A stretch of 64,000 nt of DNA from an uncultured Prevotellaceae bacterium (GTDB lineage: Bacteria; Bacteroidota; Bacteroidia; Bacteroidales; Muribaculaceae): contig CAMVAP010000002.1 in the NCBI GenBank assembly GCA_947165485.1, forward strand, positions 39,922 through 103,921. Direction: 5' to 3'. Shown here one piece after another: positions 17,507-25,616 of the stretch (the first letter of the stretch is position 1; each line of letters starts with the position of its first letter). The notes under the pieces were generated by a model, which saw only the letters and a list, made by a program, of their open reading frames with translations, searched no databases and had not been told where the DNA came from. The position numbers and the translations under genes are program-made.

Positions 17507-18058
17507 TTATTGGGCCAGGATGAGGTTGATCACACCGTTGATGTCGGCCACATTGACCTCGCCGTCCTTGTTGACATCTCCGTCCAGCGAGGGTGCGACA
17601 CCAAACAGGGTGACACCGATGGTCTGTCCCAACATGGACAGCTCGATGTCGATGTTGGCATTGAGAGCGGTGCTCGTGAAGCGGGCGGTCAGGTCAAGGG
17701 GCACTTCGCCCAGCATGGGGCCGATCCAGTCACTTTCCTGATAGGCGGGGTCATTGCCGGGAAGGATGTTCACGGGGTTCTTGAACAGGATGGTCGTGTA
17801 ACCATACTCGTCAACGCCCTGCACACCGCTCACCTCGATGTTGCCCACGGGCATGGTCACGCCCGACGAGGAGAGGCAGAAGTTCTTCAGACTCAGCGTG
17901 TAGAGACCGTCGGCCTGGGTGACATCGACCTGTACTTGGTCTTGCTCGGCTACCTCACCGTTGATGACAACCTTGAGGTGGCTGGTATAGGTGGTGGCGT
18001 TGATGGCCAGTGCGCAGCAGGCCGCAGCCAGTAAAGCAAAAAAATGTTTCATTACCAT
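17507..18058 (-). CDS. Secreted calycin-like protein with a single dockerin repeat
   Basis: 183 residues; start at 18058 or, more naturally, ATG 18052 (MKHFFALLAAACCALA). Signal peptide, then a calycin-like beta domain (TYTSHLKVVINGEVAEQDQ through LGQTIGVTLFG) and a C-terminal half-dockerin, GDVNKDGEVNVADINGVINL, with only one calcium loop. The single repeat may pair with another half-dockerin or be a remnant. Lies 87 bases downstream of the larger calycin/PCMD/dockerin gene, likely one operon. Confidence 0.8.
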   Translation of the reverse strand: MVMKHFFALLAAACCALAINATTYTSHLKVVINGEVAEQDQVQVDVTQADGLYTLSLKNFCLSSSGVTMPVGNIEVSGVQGVDEYGYTTILFKNPVNILPGNDPAYQESDWIGPMLGEVPLDLTARFTSTALNANIDIELSMLGQTIGVTLFGVAPSLDGDVNKDGEVNVADINGVINLILAQ

Positions 18059-18145
18059 TTATTATTATATTTAATTAGTATGTGACTTGTTGAATGATTG
18101 TTGTTGCTAATATATTCAAGTAACACTTGAAATATTGAAGCATAA

Positions 18146-19633
18146 TTAATTTCCTGACAATAGTTTGTCAATAAGAATTGTGGCGTCACCGATCTCCACT
18201 TTACCGCTATTGTCGAGGTCGGCGGCCTGCTGGTTGATGCTGGTGGTGCCGCTCAACAGGTAGTCGATGAGCACAGTCACGTCGCTGATGTTGACTTCAC
18301 CGTCGTCGTTCACGTCACCCGGGATAAAGGCGGGGGCCGCGGTAGCGTTGATCAGGTAGCAAGTGGCGTTCTGCAAGTCGCCCGAGACGACGCTGATAGC
18401 GATGCGGTAGCTGCCGTCCTGGTTCTGTTCCATCGACTTGGTGAGCACGGCGCTGGCGCCCTCGATGGTGGCGGTGAAGTCGTCCAGACTGGGCTCGCTG
18501 GCGGTCTCCATGCTGTAGGTGGTGACGGTGGGATCCCAGCCATCGATGGTCTGGCCCTGGTAGCGCAGGTCGGTCATGTTGCCCAGGTAAACCAGTTCCA
18601 TGTCATCGACATAGAGGGCATCGTCCTTGGCGCCCTGTCCGGGAGTGCCGTTGGTCGAGAAGGTGACAAAGATGGCCTCGCTGGCGGCTCCATTGGCTGC
18701 ATAGCTGTCGTAGTCAAAGGAGAACGAGTAGTGGGTCCAGTCACTGGCGGGAATCTGGCCGCCCACAATGCTGCCCGAGAGGTTGGTGTACTCTTTGTCG
18801 GTAGGCTCTTGATAATAGGTGCCGTCAAAGGTCTTGACGCTCACGTTGGCCAGGTTGTTGACATTGGTGGTGCCCTGTTGATACTTCAACCACACGTTGA
18901 ACTTGTCGGGCTTGGCATACAGCGGCATGTAGTATTCGTCGGTGCCATTGGCCTTGTCCATCTCGGCATGGTTCTTGGTGTCGGTGGCGAACATCGAGCC
19001 GGCCATGAGGCGACCGTTGGTCATGGTGCCGTTGGCGACAATACCAAAAATAGAGTTGGCTGTCATCACGGCGCTATAGCCAGTAGCGCCACTGCGCACG
19101 TCGTCGCTCTGCTCCAGTTTAACCAGTCCTGCCGATGAGCTGGAAAATGAACCTCCGGCACTCTTGAAGCCGTGCCAGCGGTCGGGCTCGCCATTACTGC
19201 CGGTCCAGGCCTCCATGTCGCTGTTGGGCAGCTGGAAGTGGTCGCCCACGGTGTTGAACCACATGGTGACGCCATAGGCGGGGATGGAAACGTTGGCCGC
19301 CATCATGCCGTCGGTAACGCGGGCAAACACGATGGTGTACATGTTGCCCAGGTAGGTTCCCGTGGCCACCGTGCGCTCGGCGCTATAGGTGGTGATGCCG
19401 CCTGTGGTGGCACCAGGCACGTCGGTCATGTTCAGGTTCAAGTTCATGTTCATGAACGGCACGCGCAGCAAGAGCGTGTTCAGGCCGTTATCCTGCTGGC
19501 TAACGGTTACAGTGGCGGTCTCGGTACTGGTGTTACCGTTGCGGGTCACATAGATGGTGCCCGTGTAGTCCTGGGCGTGAAGCGATAAGGCTGCCGCAGC
19601 GGCCAGGCAAATACTCAGAAAAGTTTTCTTCAT
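18146..19633 (-). CDS. Calycin-like/PCMD/dockerin surface protein
   Basis: 495 residues. Signal peptide to about residue 20; calycin-like domain (DYTGTIYVTRNGNTSTET, residues ~20-140); then a putative carbohydrate metabolism domain (PCMD): PNSDMEAWTG near 145 through DALYVDDMELVYLG near 350; a short linker; and a full dockerin pair at the C-terminus (DVNDDGEVNISD, DLDNSGKVEIGD). PCMD proteins are thought to bind or act on glycans at the Bacteroidales surface, though no catalytic residues are established. Preceded by the beta-barrel gene (31 bases). Confidence 0.85.
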   Translation of the reverse strand: MKKTFLSICLAAAAALSLHAQDYTGTIYVTRNGNTSTETATVTVSQQDNGLNTLLLRVPFMNMNLNLNMTDVPGATTGGITTYSAERTVATGTYLGNMYTIVFARVTDGMMAANVSIPAYGVTMWFNTVGDHFQLPNSDMEAWTGSNGEPDRWHGFKSAGGSFSSSSAGLVKLEQSDDVRSGATGYSAVMTANSIFGIVANGTMTNGRLMAGSMFATDTKNHAEMDKANGTDEYYMPLYAKPDKFNVWLKYQQGTTNVNNLANVSVKTFDGTYYQEPTDKEYTNLSGSIVGGQIPASDWTHYSFSFDYDSYAANGAASEAIFVTFSTNGTPGQGAKDDALYVDDMELVYLGNMTDLRYQGQTIDGWDPTVTTYSMETASEPSLDDFTATIEGASAVLTKSMEQNQDGSYRIAISVVSGDLQNATCYLINATAAPAFIPGDVNDDGEVNISDVTVLIDYLLSGTTSINQQAADLDNSGKVEIGDATILIDKLLSGN

Positions 19634-19664
19634 TGTTAATTGTTAATAATTGATATGTAATTAC

Positions 19665-20453
19665 TTAATCGGTTTTCTTGTCGTGGTGCCTCTTCTTGAG
19701 GTGGATGCTGTAGGTGATGCCCAGCGAGCCATACAAGGGGCGCAGTGTCTGCACCGAGTGGAAGTTGCTCTTGAACAGGCCGCTCAAGCCGTAGGTCAAC
19801 TCGACAAACGCACCCCACCGGCGGCTGAAGCGCCAGTCGGCGCCCACATCGATGCCCCATTGCATGTGGCGCATGTTCTTGTCAAAGTCAAAGTCGCCGC
19901 GGTCGCCGGGCTCGGTGCCCATCTCGATCTTGGGTCCCACGGGCGTGCCCTCGCGCAGGTAGCCGTCGTAGGCCCATCCCCAGAACTTCCTACTGGCGAG
20001 CCATCCCATGAAGATGCCGGCGCGCAGGCTCCAGTGCTCGTCAAGGTAAAACTGGGCCTGGATGGGCAGGGTGATGCGTCGCTGTGTGGTCTTGATGCGC
20101 ACGTTGCCATTGAAGATGCCCTTGAGGGACTCGTCGCCCCTCACCACCTCGATGTCGTAGTTCTTGACGCGGCTGTCCACGTCCATGCTTCCCAGTTCGT
20201 AACGCAGTCCCGAGTGGATGGCCCAGCGGTCGGACAAGGGGTAGGAACCCTCGGCAGCAACGATGAAGTTAAAGCCGGGGATAAACTTGTTGATGCCGCG
20301 TATCTCGTTGCCCATGTGGGTGGGAACTGTACCGCCCAGGGCATAGCCCAGCCGCGCGTCGAGCCTGAGGCTGTCGAGCACCGATGCACTGGCGACTGTT
20401 GTCGTCGAGAGGGCAAGCAGTGCTGTGATGACGATGTTTTTGATCTTTATCAT
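19665..20453 (-). CDS. Outer-membrane beta-barrel protein (PorT-like type)
   Basis: 262 residues, signal peptide ending TTTVASAS. Alternating strands with aromatic ends (LDARLGYALGGTV, FNFIVAAEGSYPL, WAIHSGLRYELG, LRAGIFMGWLAS, GAFVELTYGLSGLF, GSLGITYSIHL) fit a small outer-membrane barrel. The basic tail HLKKRHHDKK is unusual. Placed between two PCMD-type genes, so it may anchor or export them; this is inference. Confidence 0.8.
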   Translation of the reverse strand: MIKIKNIVITALLALSTTTVASASVLDSLRLDARLGYALGGTVPTHMGNEIRGINKFIPGFNFIVAAEGSYPLSDRWAIHSGLRYELGSMDVDSRVKNYDIEVVRGDESLKGIFNGNVRIKTTQRRITLPIQAQFYLDEHWSLRAGIFMGWLASRKFWGWAYDGYLREGTPVGPKIEMGTEPGDRGDFDFDKNMRHMQWGIDVGADWRFSRRWGAFVELTYGLSGLFKSNFHSVQTLRPLYGSLGITYSIHLKKRHHDKKTD

Positions 20454-20501
20454 TAATTAAATGTTGATAGTCATTAATAGTGATAGGGAATGGGGCTGGT
20501 G

Positions 20502-21674
20502 TCACTCCTCGTGGGAGCAGATGAGGCGCACCTTGTCCACACACAGGCGGCTGCCGATGGCACCGATAAAGTCACCACCGCTGGCGCTCGACGAGAAGAC
20601 GATGGCCAGGCTGTAGCCGCGGTTGGCCAGTAACTGTTCGTCGATTTCCTCGCGGTATTCAAACTTCACGTTCCACGGTGTCCACTGGGTGGTGGGCGCT
20701 ACATATTCCATCTTGGCCACTGCCACAAGCAGGTCGCTGGAAAGCACATTGTCGCCATAGAGCGCTACCTCGTTGCCGCGGGAGTCGTGGTTGCGGTAGA
20801 ACACGGCATAGACCGAGGCCGAGTCGGTGCGGCCAGCTATGGGGTTGCCATTGAAATCCTGCACTGTGGCACCTGGCTCAAAAGTGTAGTAGCCCGTGAA
20901 TGTCTCGGGACGGCTCGTGAACGGGATGCCAAAACGGGTAGCATGCAGGTGGTCGCTCATCGCGATCCTGATGTCAAACGTGCCCAGGAACATGTTACCG
21001 GCGGCCAGGCGCTTGTTGGCCATGCGGCCAAAGGGGCCCGTGTCGCACGTGGTCAGGCACACGCCGGCGCCGTCATAGCCGTTGAGCAGTGGGGTAGTGG
21101 GGTAGTCCATGGGCTGGGCCGATCCCATCGAGATGCGGTAGCCGGCATTGGCCGTTGCCCAGTCATTGCCCAGCGAGCCGTCGGGCAGCACGTTGTGCCA
21201 CATGTAGTAGCGCTGTGTCGCCGTCTCCAGCTCATAGTGCTCAAAGTCGAAGCGCAGCGTGTCGGCCACGGTGATCATCGTGGGCACCACGTTGACACGG
21301 TAATGGCGTTGCCACTTGCCGTCCTGGGAAGTGACAGTATAGTGCACGGCACCTTGAGAGAAGTCGTGGCTACTGCCATTGGCCGGCTCGATGGATGCAC
21401 CAGGCGACAGCGTGAACATAGGGGCCAGTGAGGTGACGTTGGCATCACTGCGCACGGCAAAGGTGATGACGCTGTCGGTCGAGAACACCGTCTGCAACGA
21501 GTCGGTGGGCTGGAAAAAGAACTCGGCGGGATTGCTCACATGCAGGGTCGCCGTCTCGATGTCGGCCTCACAGTAGTCAGGCTCGTCACCAAAACAGGAA
21601 GTGTTCAACACCGTCATAACCAGCGTGGCTAGTAACGCCATAGGGGTGATATGTCTCATAGAATCAAGTCCCAT
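20502..21674 (-). CDS. PCMD-domain lipoprotein
   Basis: 390 residues; ATG at 21674 or 21659 (MRHITPM). Lipobox VLNTSC at ~residue 27. An Ig-like N-terminal domain (about 45-135, ending WQRHYRVNVV) is followed by a putative carbohydrate metabolism domain (about 140-385; FDFEHYELE, GYDGAGVCLTT, SRLCVDKVRLIC). First gene of the five-gene surface cluster. Expected at the outer-membrane surface, acting in glycan capture; no catalytic motif recognised. Confidence 0.85.
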   Translation of the reverse strand: MGLDSMRHITPMALLATLVMTVLNTSCFGDEPDYCEADIETATLHVSNPAEFFFQPTDSLQTVFSTDSVITFAVRSDANVTSLAPMFTLSPGASIEPANGSSHDFSQGAVHYTVTSQDGKWQRHYRVNVVPTMITVADTLRFDFEHYELETATQRYYMWHNVLPDGSLGNDWATANAGYRISMGSAQPMDYPTTPLLNGYDGAGVCLTTCDTGPFGRMANKRLAAGNMFLGTFDIRIAMSDHLHATRFGIPFTSRPETFTGYYTFEPGATVQDFNGNPIAGRTDSASVYAVFYRNHDSRGNEVALYGDNVLSSDLLVAVAKMEYVAPTTQWTPWNVKFEYREEIDEQLLANRGYSLAIVFSSSASGGDFIGAIGSRLCVDKVRLICSHEE

Positions 21675-21700
21675 TACTTATCATTTTTGCTTTTAACCTG

Positions 21701-21708
21701 CAAAGTTA
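21701..21708 (-). promoter_or_regulatory. Promoter -7 box for the PCMD surface cluster
   Basis: Minus-strand TAACTTTG matches TAnnTTTG, 27 bases before the ATG at 21674. -33 box not clear. The gap 21675-22011 otherwise holds only A/T runs and the divergent promoter at 21873. Confidence 0.6.
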
Positions 21709-21872
21709 TCAATTTTTTGCCGAAACCAGTTGCATTTCAAGCAATTTTTTTAAAAACACGCCCCAAAAGTAACATTATTATTGTCATGGACGCCCAGGGG
21801 TGGGAACAGCATGTCCCTGGTGCAGGAAAATAGTGGGATGGCGGTGGTTTTTTTTCTTTTTTAGGTTAGACC

Positions 21873-21903
21873 TTTGCAGTTTCAAATTAAATCAGTAATT
21901 TTG
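21873..21903 (+). promoter_or_regulatory. Promoter of the nucleotide-sugar dehydratase gene
   Basis: TTTG at 21873-21876 and TAATTTTG at 21896-21903, spaced 19 bases: a full consensus match. Leader of ~100 bases before ATG 22012. Confidence 0.8.
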
Positions 21904-21991
21904 TCCGCTTGAAAGTCGTGCACAAGGCAGCGCGACAAATTGCGAAAGGTTGTTGTATTGTATTGATTAACAATCGTTTGCGATTTTTAAC

Positions 21992-22024
21992 ATGAAAAGA
22001 TTACACTTCAAATGGAGAAACTGA
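21992..22024 (+). other. 10-codon ORF overlapping the dehydratase start
   Basis: ATG at 21992 opens a frame MKRLHFKWRN that stops at 22024, 13 bases inside the dehydratase gene, in another frame. It could couple or attenuate initiation at 22012. Short ORFs arise by chance, so this is weak. Confidence 0.25.
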
Positions 22025-24024
22025 TAAATAGACTGCTCGACTTGAGGGTGTTCAAGTCATTTAGGGTGAAAACAACGCCGCGATGGATCATTCTGCTGCT
22101 CGACATGTTGATTGTCACAGTGAGTTTTATCGCTACTGTTGTTGCCAATATGTACTCGATACACTCCTTTGTCACCCCCATCTCGTTCTTTATCAACTGG
22201 CTGATTATCTTTGCGGTCTATTTCATTGTCTCCTATGTAGCCAAGAGTTACACCTGTGTCATACGCCTATCGGTCATCGAGGACCTGTACCGTATCTTTA
22301 TGGTAGTGGTGCTGTCGATCGCCATCCTTGTGTTTATTAATGCCCTCAAGCTGTGGATCACCGGATCAACGTTCCTCAGGTTCTGGGATATACTCATCAT
22401 CGGTGCCATGTCGTTCTCGATGATGATGATCGAGCGCTTGTGCATCAAGTACCTGTATATGCGCATGAACAGTTCCACCGCGGGGCGCAAGCGTGTGCTC
22501 GTGCTGGGCACCACCTTCAATTCTCTCTTCCTGGCCAATGCGCTCAAGGGCGAGATAGGCGGCAAGTACTTGCCAGTGGGCCTGCTCAGCGTCAAGTCGG
22601 GGCAAGAAACCAATGAGATCAACGGCTTCAAGGTTTACCGTTTTGACCCCGAGAACATGAGTGAGGTGTTCAAGAAGCGCAACATTGAGGGTCTGGTATA
22701 TGACTCCAAGAGTCACAGCCTGATGAGAAGCGGCTTTGCCGACTACTTTATCAAGAACCATATCGCCCTGCTGGCGATGAACAAGGTGGCCGAGTTTGAA
22801 CAAGAAGGGGAGGAAGGCAAGCCCGCCGAGCAGTCAGGAATCTCCACCTATATTAAAGAGGTGCAGATCGAGGACCTGCTGGGGCGTGATCCCATTGTGC
22901 TCGACAACCCGCTGGTGAGACAGCACATCAAGGGCTCTTGTGTGCTCATTACCGGTGCGTGCGGTTCCATCGGCAGCGAGATCGTGCGTCAGGTGGCCAG
23001 CTATGGCGCCAGCAAGATTATCCTGTTCGACCAGGCCGAGACGCCCATGCACGATGTGTCGCTTGAGATGAAGAAGGATTATCCCAAGGCCCACATCGAG
23101 CTGATCATGGGTGACGTGCGCAACCGTGAGCGCCTGGAGGAGGTGTTCTCCAATTTCCACCCCCGCTTTGTCTTCCATGCCGCGGCCTACAAGCATGTGC
23201 CCATGATGGAAATCAACCCCACCGAGGCTATCCTGGCCAACGTGATGGGAACGCGCAACGTGGCCGACATGGCCCTTAAATATAATGTGTACAAGTTTGT
23301 GATGATCTCGACCGACAAGGCCGTCAACCCCACCAACGTGATGGGCTGCACCAAGCGTCTGGCCGAGATTTATTGCCAGTCCCTGTTCTTTGATGCGCAG
23401 AAACAGGGCAAGAAGACGCAATTCATCACCACACGATTTGGCAATGTGCTGGGCAGTAACGGGTCGGTGATACCCCTGTTCCGTCGCCAGATTGCCGCCG
23501 GTGGCCCCGTCACCGTCACCCACAAGGAAATCATCCGCTACTTCATGACCATTCCCGAGGCTTGTTCCCTGGTGCTGGAAGCAGGCTGCATGGGCAGTGG
23601 CGGCGAGATCTACATCTTTGACATGGGTGAGCCGGTCAAGATCTATGACATGGCGCGCCGCATGATCTCGTTGACCGGCCTCAAGCCCGATATTGACATC
23701 AAGATTGAGGAAATCGGCCTGCGCCCGGGAGAGAAACTCTACGAGGAACTGCTCAACGACAAGGAAAAGACCACTGCCACCGTCAACAAGAAGATCATGA
23801 TTGCCAAGGTCAAGACCTATAATTATAAAGATGTGTGCAAGAACATCGACAAGATCATCGACCTGGCGTCTCACGGTAAAGTGCACGACATGATATATGC
23901 CATGAAGGAGTTTGTGCCCGAGTACAAGAGTCAGCACAGCCGTTTTGAAGCCATCGACCGTGAGATCGAGGGCGGCAGTGCCCCTCAGGACAATCCATCG
24001 ACCCTACAGCCCACTGCCGAGTAA
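22012..24024 (+). CDS. Membrane nucleoside-diphosphate-sugar 4,6-dehydratase/epimerase (WbpM/CapD type)
   Basis: 670 residues. N-terminal half: four or five membrane helices (WIILLLDMLIVTVSFIATVV and on to ~residue 150), then a CoA-binding-like Rossmann domain (VLVLGTTFNS). C-terminal half: short-chain dehydrogenase fold with NAD site TGACGSIGSE (from T314) and VFHAAAYKHVPMME, with ISTDKAVNPTNVMG in place of the usual Tyr-Lys catalytic pair, as in WbpM/FlaA1-type UDP-GlcNAc dehydratases. Makes a 4-keto-6-deoxy sugar precursor for capsule, LPS or O-glycan. Lone gene with its own promoter; no polysaccharide cluster is adjacent. Confidence 0.92.
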   Translation: MEKLINRLLDLRVFKSFRVKTTPRWIILLLDMLIVTVSFIATVVANMYSIHSFVTPISFFINWLIIFAVYFIVSYVAKSYTCVIRLSVIEDLYRIFMVVVLSIAILVFINALKLWITGSTFLRFWDILIIGAMSFSMMMIERLCIKYLYMRMNSSTAGRKRVLVLGTTFNSLFLANALKGEIGGKYLPVGLLSVKSGQETNEINGFKVYRFDPENMSEVFKKRNIEGLVYDSKSHSLMRSGFADYFIKNHIALLAMNKVAEFEQEGEEGKPAEQSGISTYIKEVQIEDLLGRDPIVLDNPLVRQHIKGSCVLITGACGSIGSEIVRQVASYGASKIILFDQAETPMHDVSLEMKKDYPKAHIELIMGDVRNRERLEEVFSNFHPRFVFHAAAYKHVPMMEINPTEAILANVMGTRNVADMALKYNVYKFVMISTDKAVNPTNVMGCTKRLAEIYCQSLFFDAQKQGKKTQFITTRFGNVLGSNGSVIPLFRRQIAAGGPVTVTHKEIIRYFMTIPEACSLVLEAGCMGSGGEIYIFDMGEPVKIYDMARRMISLTGLKPDIDIKIEEIGLRPGEKLYEELLNDKEKTTATVNKKIMIAKVKTYNYKDVCKNIDKIIDLASHGKVHDMIYAMKEFVPEYKSQHSRFEAIDREIEGGSAPQDNPSTLQPTAE

Positions 24025-24026
24025 TT

Positions 24027-24080
24027 AAACAAAATTTGTATAAAAATTAAACAAAATAAATTTTTATACAAATTTTGTTT
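24027..24080. repeat. Perfect 22-bp inverted repeat after the dehydratase gene
   Basis: Arms 24027-24048 and 24059-24080 are perfect reverse complements, AT-rich, with a 10-base loop. It starts three bases after the stop codon, so it could end transcription, but its perfection exceeds what a terminator needs. Confidence 0.75.
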
Positions 24081-24093
24081 ATGATTTGGTAAC

Positions 24094-24318
24094 GATATAG
24101 CAGTTGACCCTGCGTTGAAACGTCTCTGCATCAAACCGTGCTAACGCACGGGAAATTAAAAGAAAATTAAATTTTAAAATTAATTTGTTTAATTTCCCGC
24201 CCGATAGGGCGGTTAATACCATCGATGGGCCAACTGCTATATCATTGCCTATGATTTTGTTTAATTTTTCGAGCGAAGCTCGATGAATGCTACCAGTTGT
24301 GAATTATGACACAGCCTC
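24094..24318. repeat. Nested inverted-repeat intergenic element
   Basis: gatatagcagttg (24094-24106) is the reverse complement of 24231-24243. Inside it a second pair, cgggaaattaaa (24149-24160) and tttaatttcccg (24188-24199), and several smaller hairpins. The right part, gaattatgacacagcctc (24301-24318), recurs at 52521-52538 with one change, and gcgaagctcgat (24272-24283) recurs there inverted. No ORF. Probably a structured dispersed element or RNA; the rest of the 24025-24508 gap shows no gene. Confidence 0.6.
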
Positions 24319-24458
24319 ATGTGGCGACACCAATCGACGGGCCCCGTAGAGGGCCCATCACATCAGGCGATAGTCATACCATTCTATCCCTGCATGGCAG
24401 CAGGTGTTTGTGGTATTCGTCTTCAAAAGATTCTCGTTGATGATGCAAACTCAAAATG

Positions 24459-24484
24459 ACAAGGCCACTTGATGGTGGCCTTGT
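24459..24484 (-). terminator. Terminator hairpin of the ECF-type gene
   Basis: Arms 24459-24468 and 24475-24484 (acaaggccac/gtggccttgt), 6-base loop. Read on the minus strand, CATTTTGAG follows the stem. It lies 25 bases after the stop of the minus-strand gene at 24509. Confidence 0.6.
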
Positions 24485-24508
24485 TAAATGCTGGAATTGC
24501 TTCTTTTT

Positions 24509-25084
24509 TTACTCGATGATCATGTGGTACTCGTCGCGGGGACGCCAGTTGCGGGTGAGAATCCACATGATGGTGATGGCAAACACGATGGTGAGGATGA
24601 ACATGGCAGCAAACATGTACTTGGAGAGCATCCTGCCCATTACCGCTGCATAGATGTCACCCATGCGGGCGATGATCAGTTCCATCGCAGCCTCATAGTC
24701 AATCCACAGGACGATACTCTTGGAGAACGGGATGAGGGACATCACGGCATAGCTGGCAATGACACCCTTGGCACCGCGATAGTTGCCGAAGAGCTTGCGC
24801 AACCCCTCGGCGATGCAACCGCATCCCACACAACCCAGTGCAAAATACTCATGCCCCTGGCCAACGATGAAGTGGGCTATCAACAGGAGCACGGCACACA
24901 TGATGGCTACGCCGGGAACAGGATAGCGCTGGCATAGCTTGAAATAGGGCCATGCCGCGGTGATCGCTGCAAACACGGCACAATAGGTCCAGAAGAAAGG
25001 ATGATAGAATCCTAACATCTCGATGATCGAAACTGCGACCACATATAAACAAGCTAATGCTATGACTTTAACTACCTTATCCAT
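24509..25084 (-). CDS. MptD/Trep_Strep-type ECF transporter S-component-like membrane protein
   Basis: 191 residues from ATG 25084 (MDKVVKVIALACLYVV). Five to six membrane helices and loops of the Trep_Strep type (GCVGCGCIAEGLRKLFGNYRG, then YAVMSLIPFSK). S components bind a substrate and dock with an ECF energising module. No ECF ATPase or T component is nearby, so it may share a module encoded elsewhere. The substrate is not predictable. Confidence 0.75.
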   Translation of the reverse strand: MDKVVKVIALACLYVVAVSIIEMLGFYHPFFWTYCAVFAAITAAWPYFKLCQRYPVPGVAIMCAVLLLIAHFIVGQGHEYFALGCVGCGCIAEGLRKLFGNYRGAKGVIASYAVMSLIPFSKSIVLWIDYEAAMELIIARMGDIYAAVMGRMLSKYMFAAMFILTIVFAITIMWILTRNWRPRDEYHMIIE

Positions 25085-25252
25085 AATTGGGTGTATCAAT
25101 TTTGGTCAATAAACTGGGCTAAAACGATGTATCTAAACTGCAAAGGTAAGTTATTTTAATTATTTAGCAATAGTTTGGTGAGAAAAAATCGTTTTTTGGT
25201 ATCATTTTTCTATTCTTTGGCCCCTGGAGATATCATTGCCAAAAAATAATTG

Positions 25253-25260
25253 TACCTTTG
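25253..25260 (+). promoter_or_regulatory. Leaderless promoter -7 box
   Basis: TACCTTTG matches TAnnTTTG; the ATG at 25266 is 5 bases downstream, at about the expected transcription start. -33 box not clear. Confidence 0.6.
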
Positions 25261-25265
25261 CGCCC

Positions 25266-25616
25266 ATGAAAATCATCAGGACCTCGATCTTGCCCTTTAG
25301 CGGATTCTCGGCCATCAACGTGCTGGGAATCCTGTTTGTGCATCATGGGGTGTACCTGAGCAATGAGATGATGAACCACGAGCGCATCCACTCGGCCCAG
25401 CAGCGCGAGATGCTCTATGTGTTCTTCTATGTGGCTTACCTCATTGAGTGGCTGGTGCGCCTCCCCATGCGTGGCAACGCCTATCGCAATATCTCGTTTG
25501 AGCGGGAAGCCTATGCCAACCAGCGCAACCTTCATTACTTGCAGTCGCGCCCGTGGTATGCCTGGCGGCAATACATGCGGCGTCCTGCCCATCAACGCAA
25601 CAATCAATCAAGATGA
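25266..25616 (+). CDS. Small HExxH-motif protein, putative zinc metalloprotein
   Basis: 116 residues from ATG 25266. Carries NHERIHSAQQREM: an HExxH zinc-peptidase-like motif, with a downstream acidic site FEREAYANQ that could supply the third ligand. A hydrophobic stretch (LYVFFYVAYLIEWLVRL) lies between. I recall similar short Bacteroidota proteins with no assigned role. Its stop overlaps the start of the PBP4 gene by 4 bases, so the two are co-translated, which suggests a cell-wall role; that is inference. Confidence 0.7.
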   Translation: MKIIRTSILPFSGFSAINVLGILFVHHGVYLSNEMMNHERIHSAQQREMLYVFFYVAYLIEWLVRLPMRGNAYRNISFEREAYANQRNLHYLQSRPWYAWRQYMRRPAHQRNNQSR

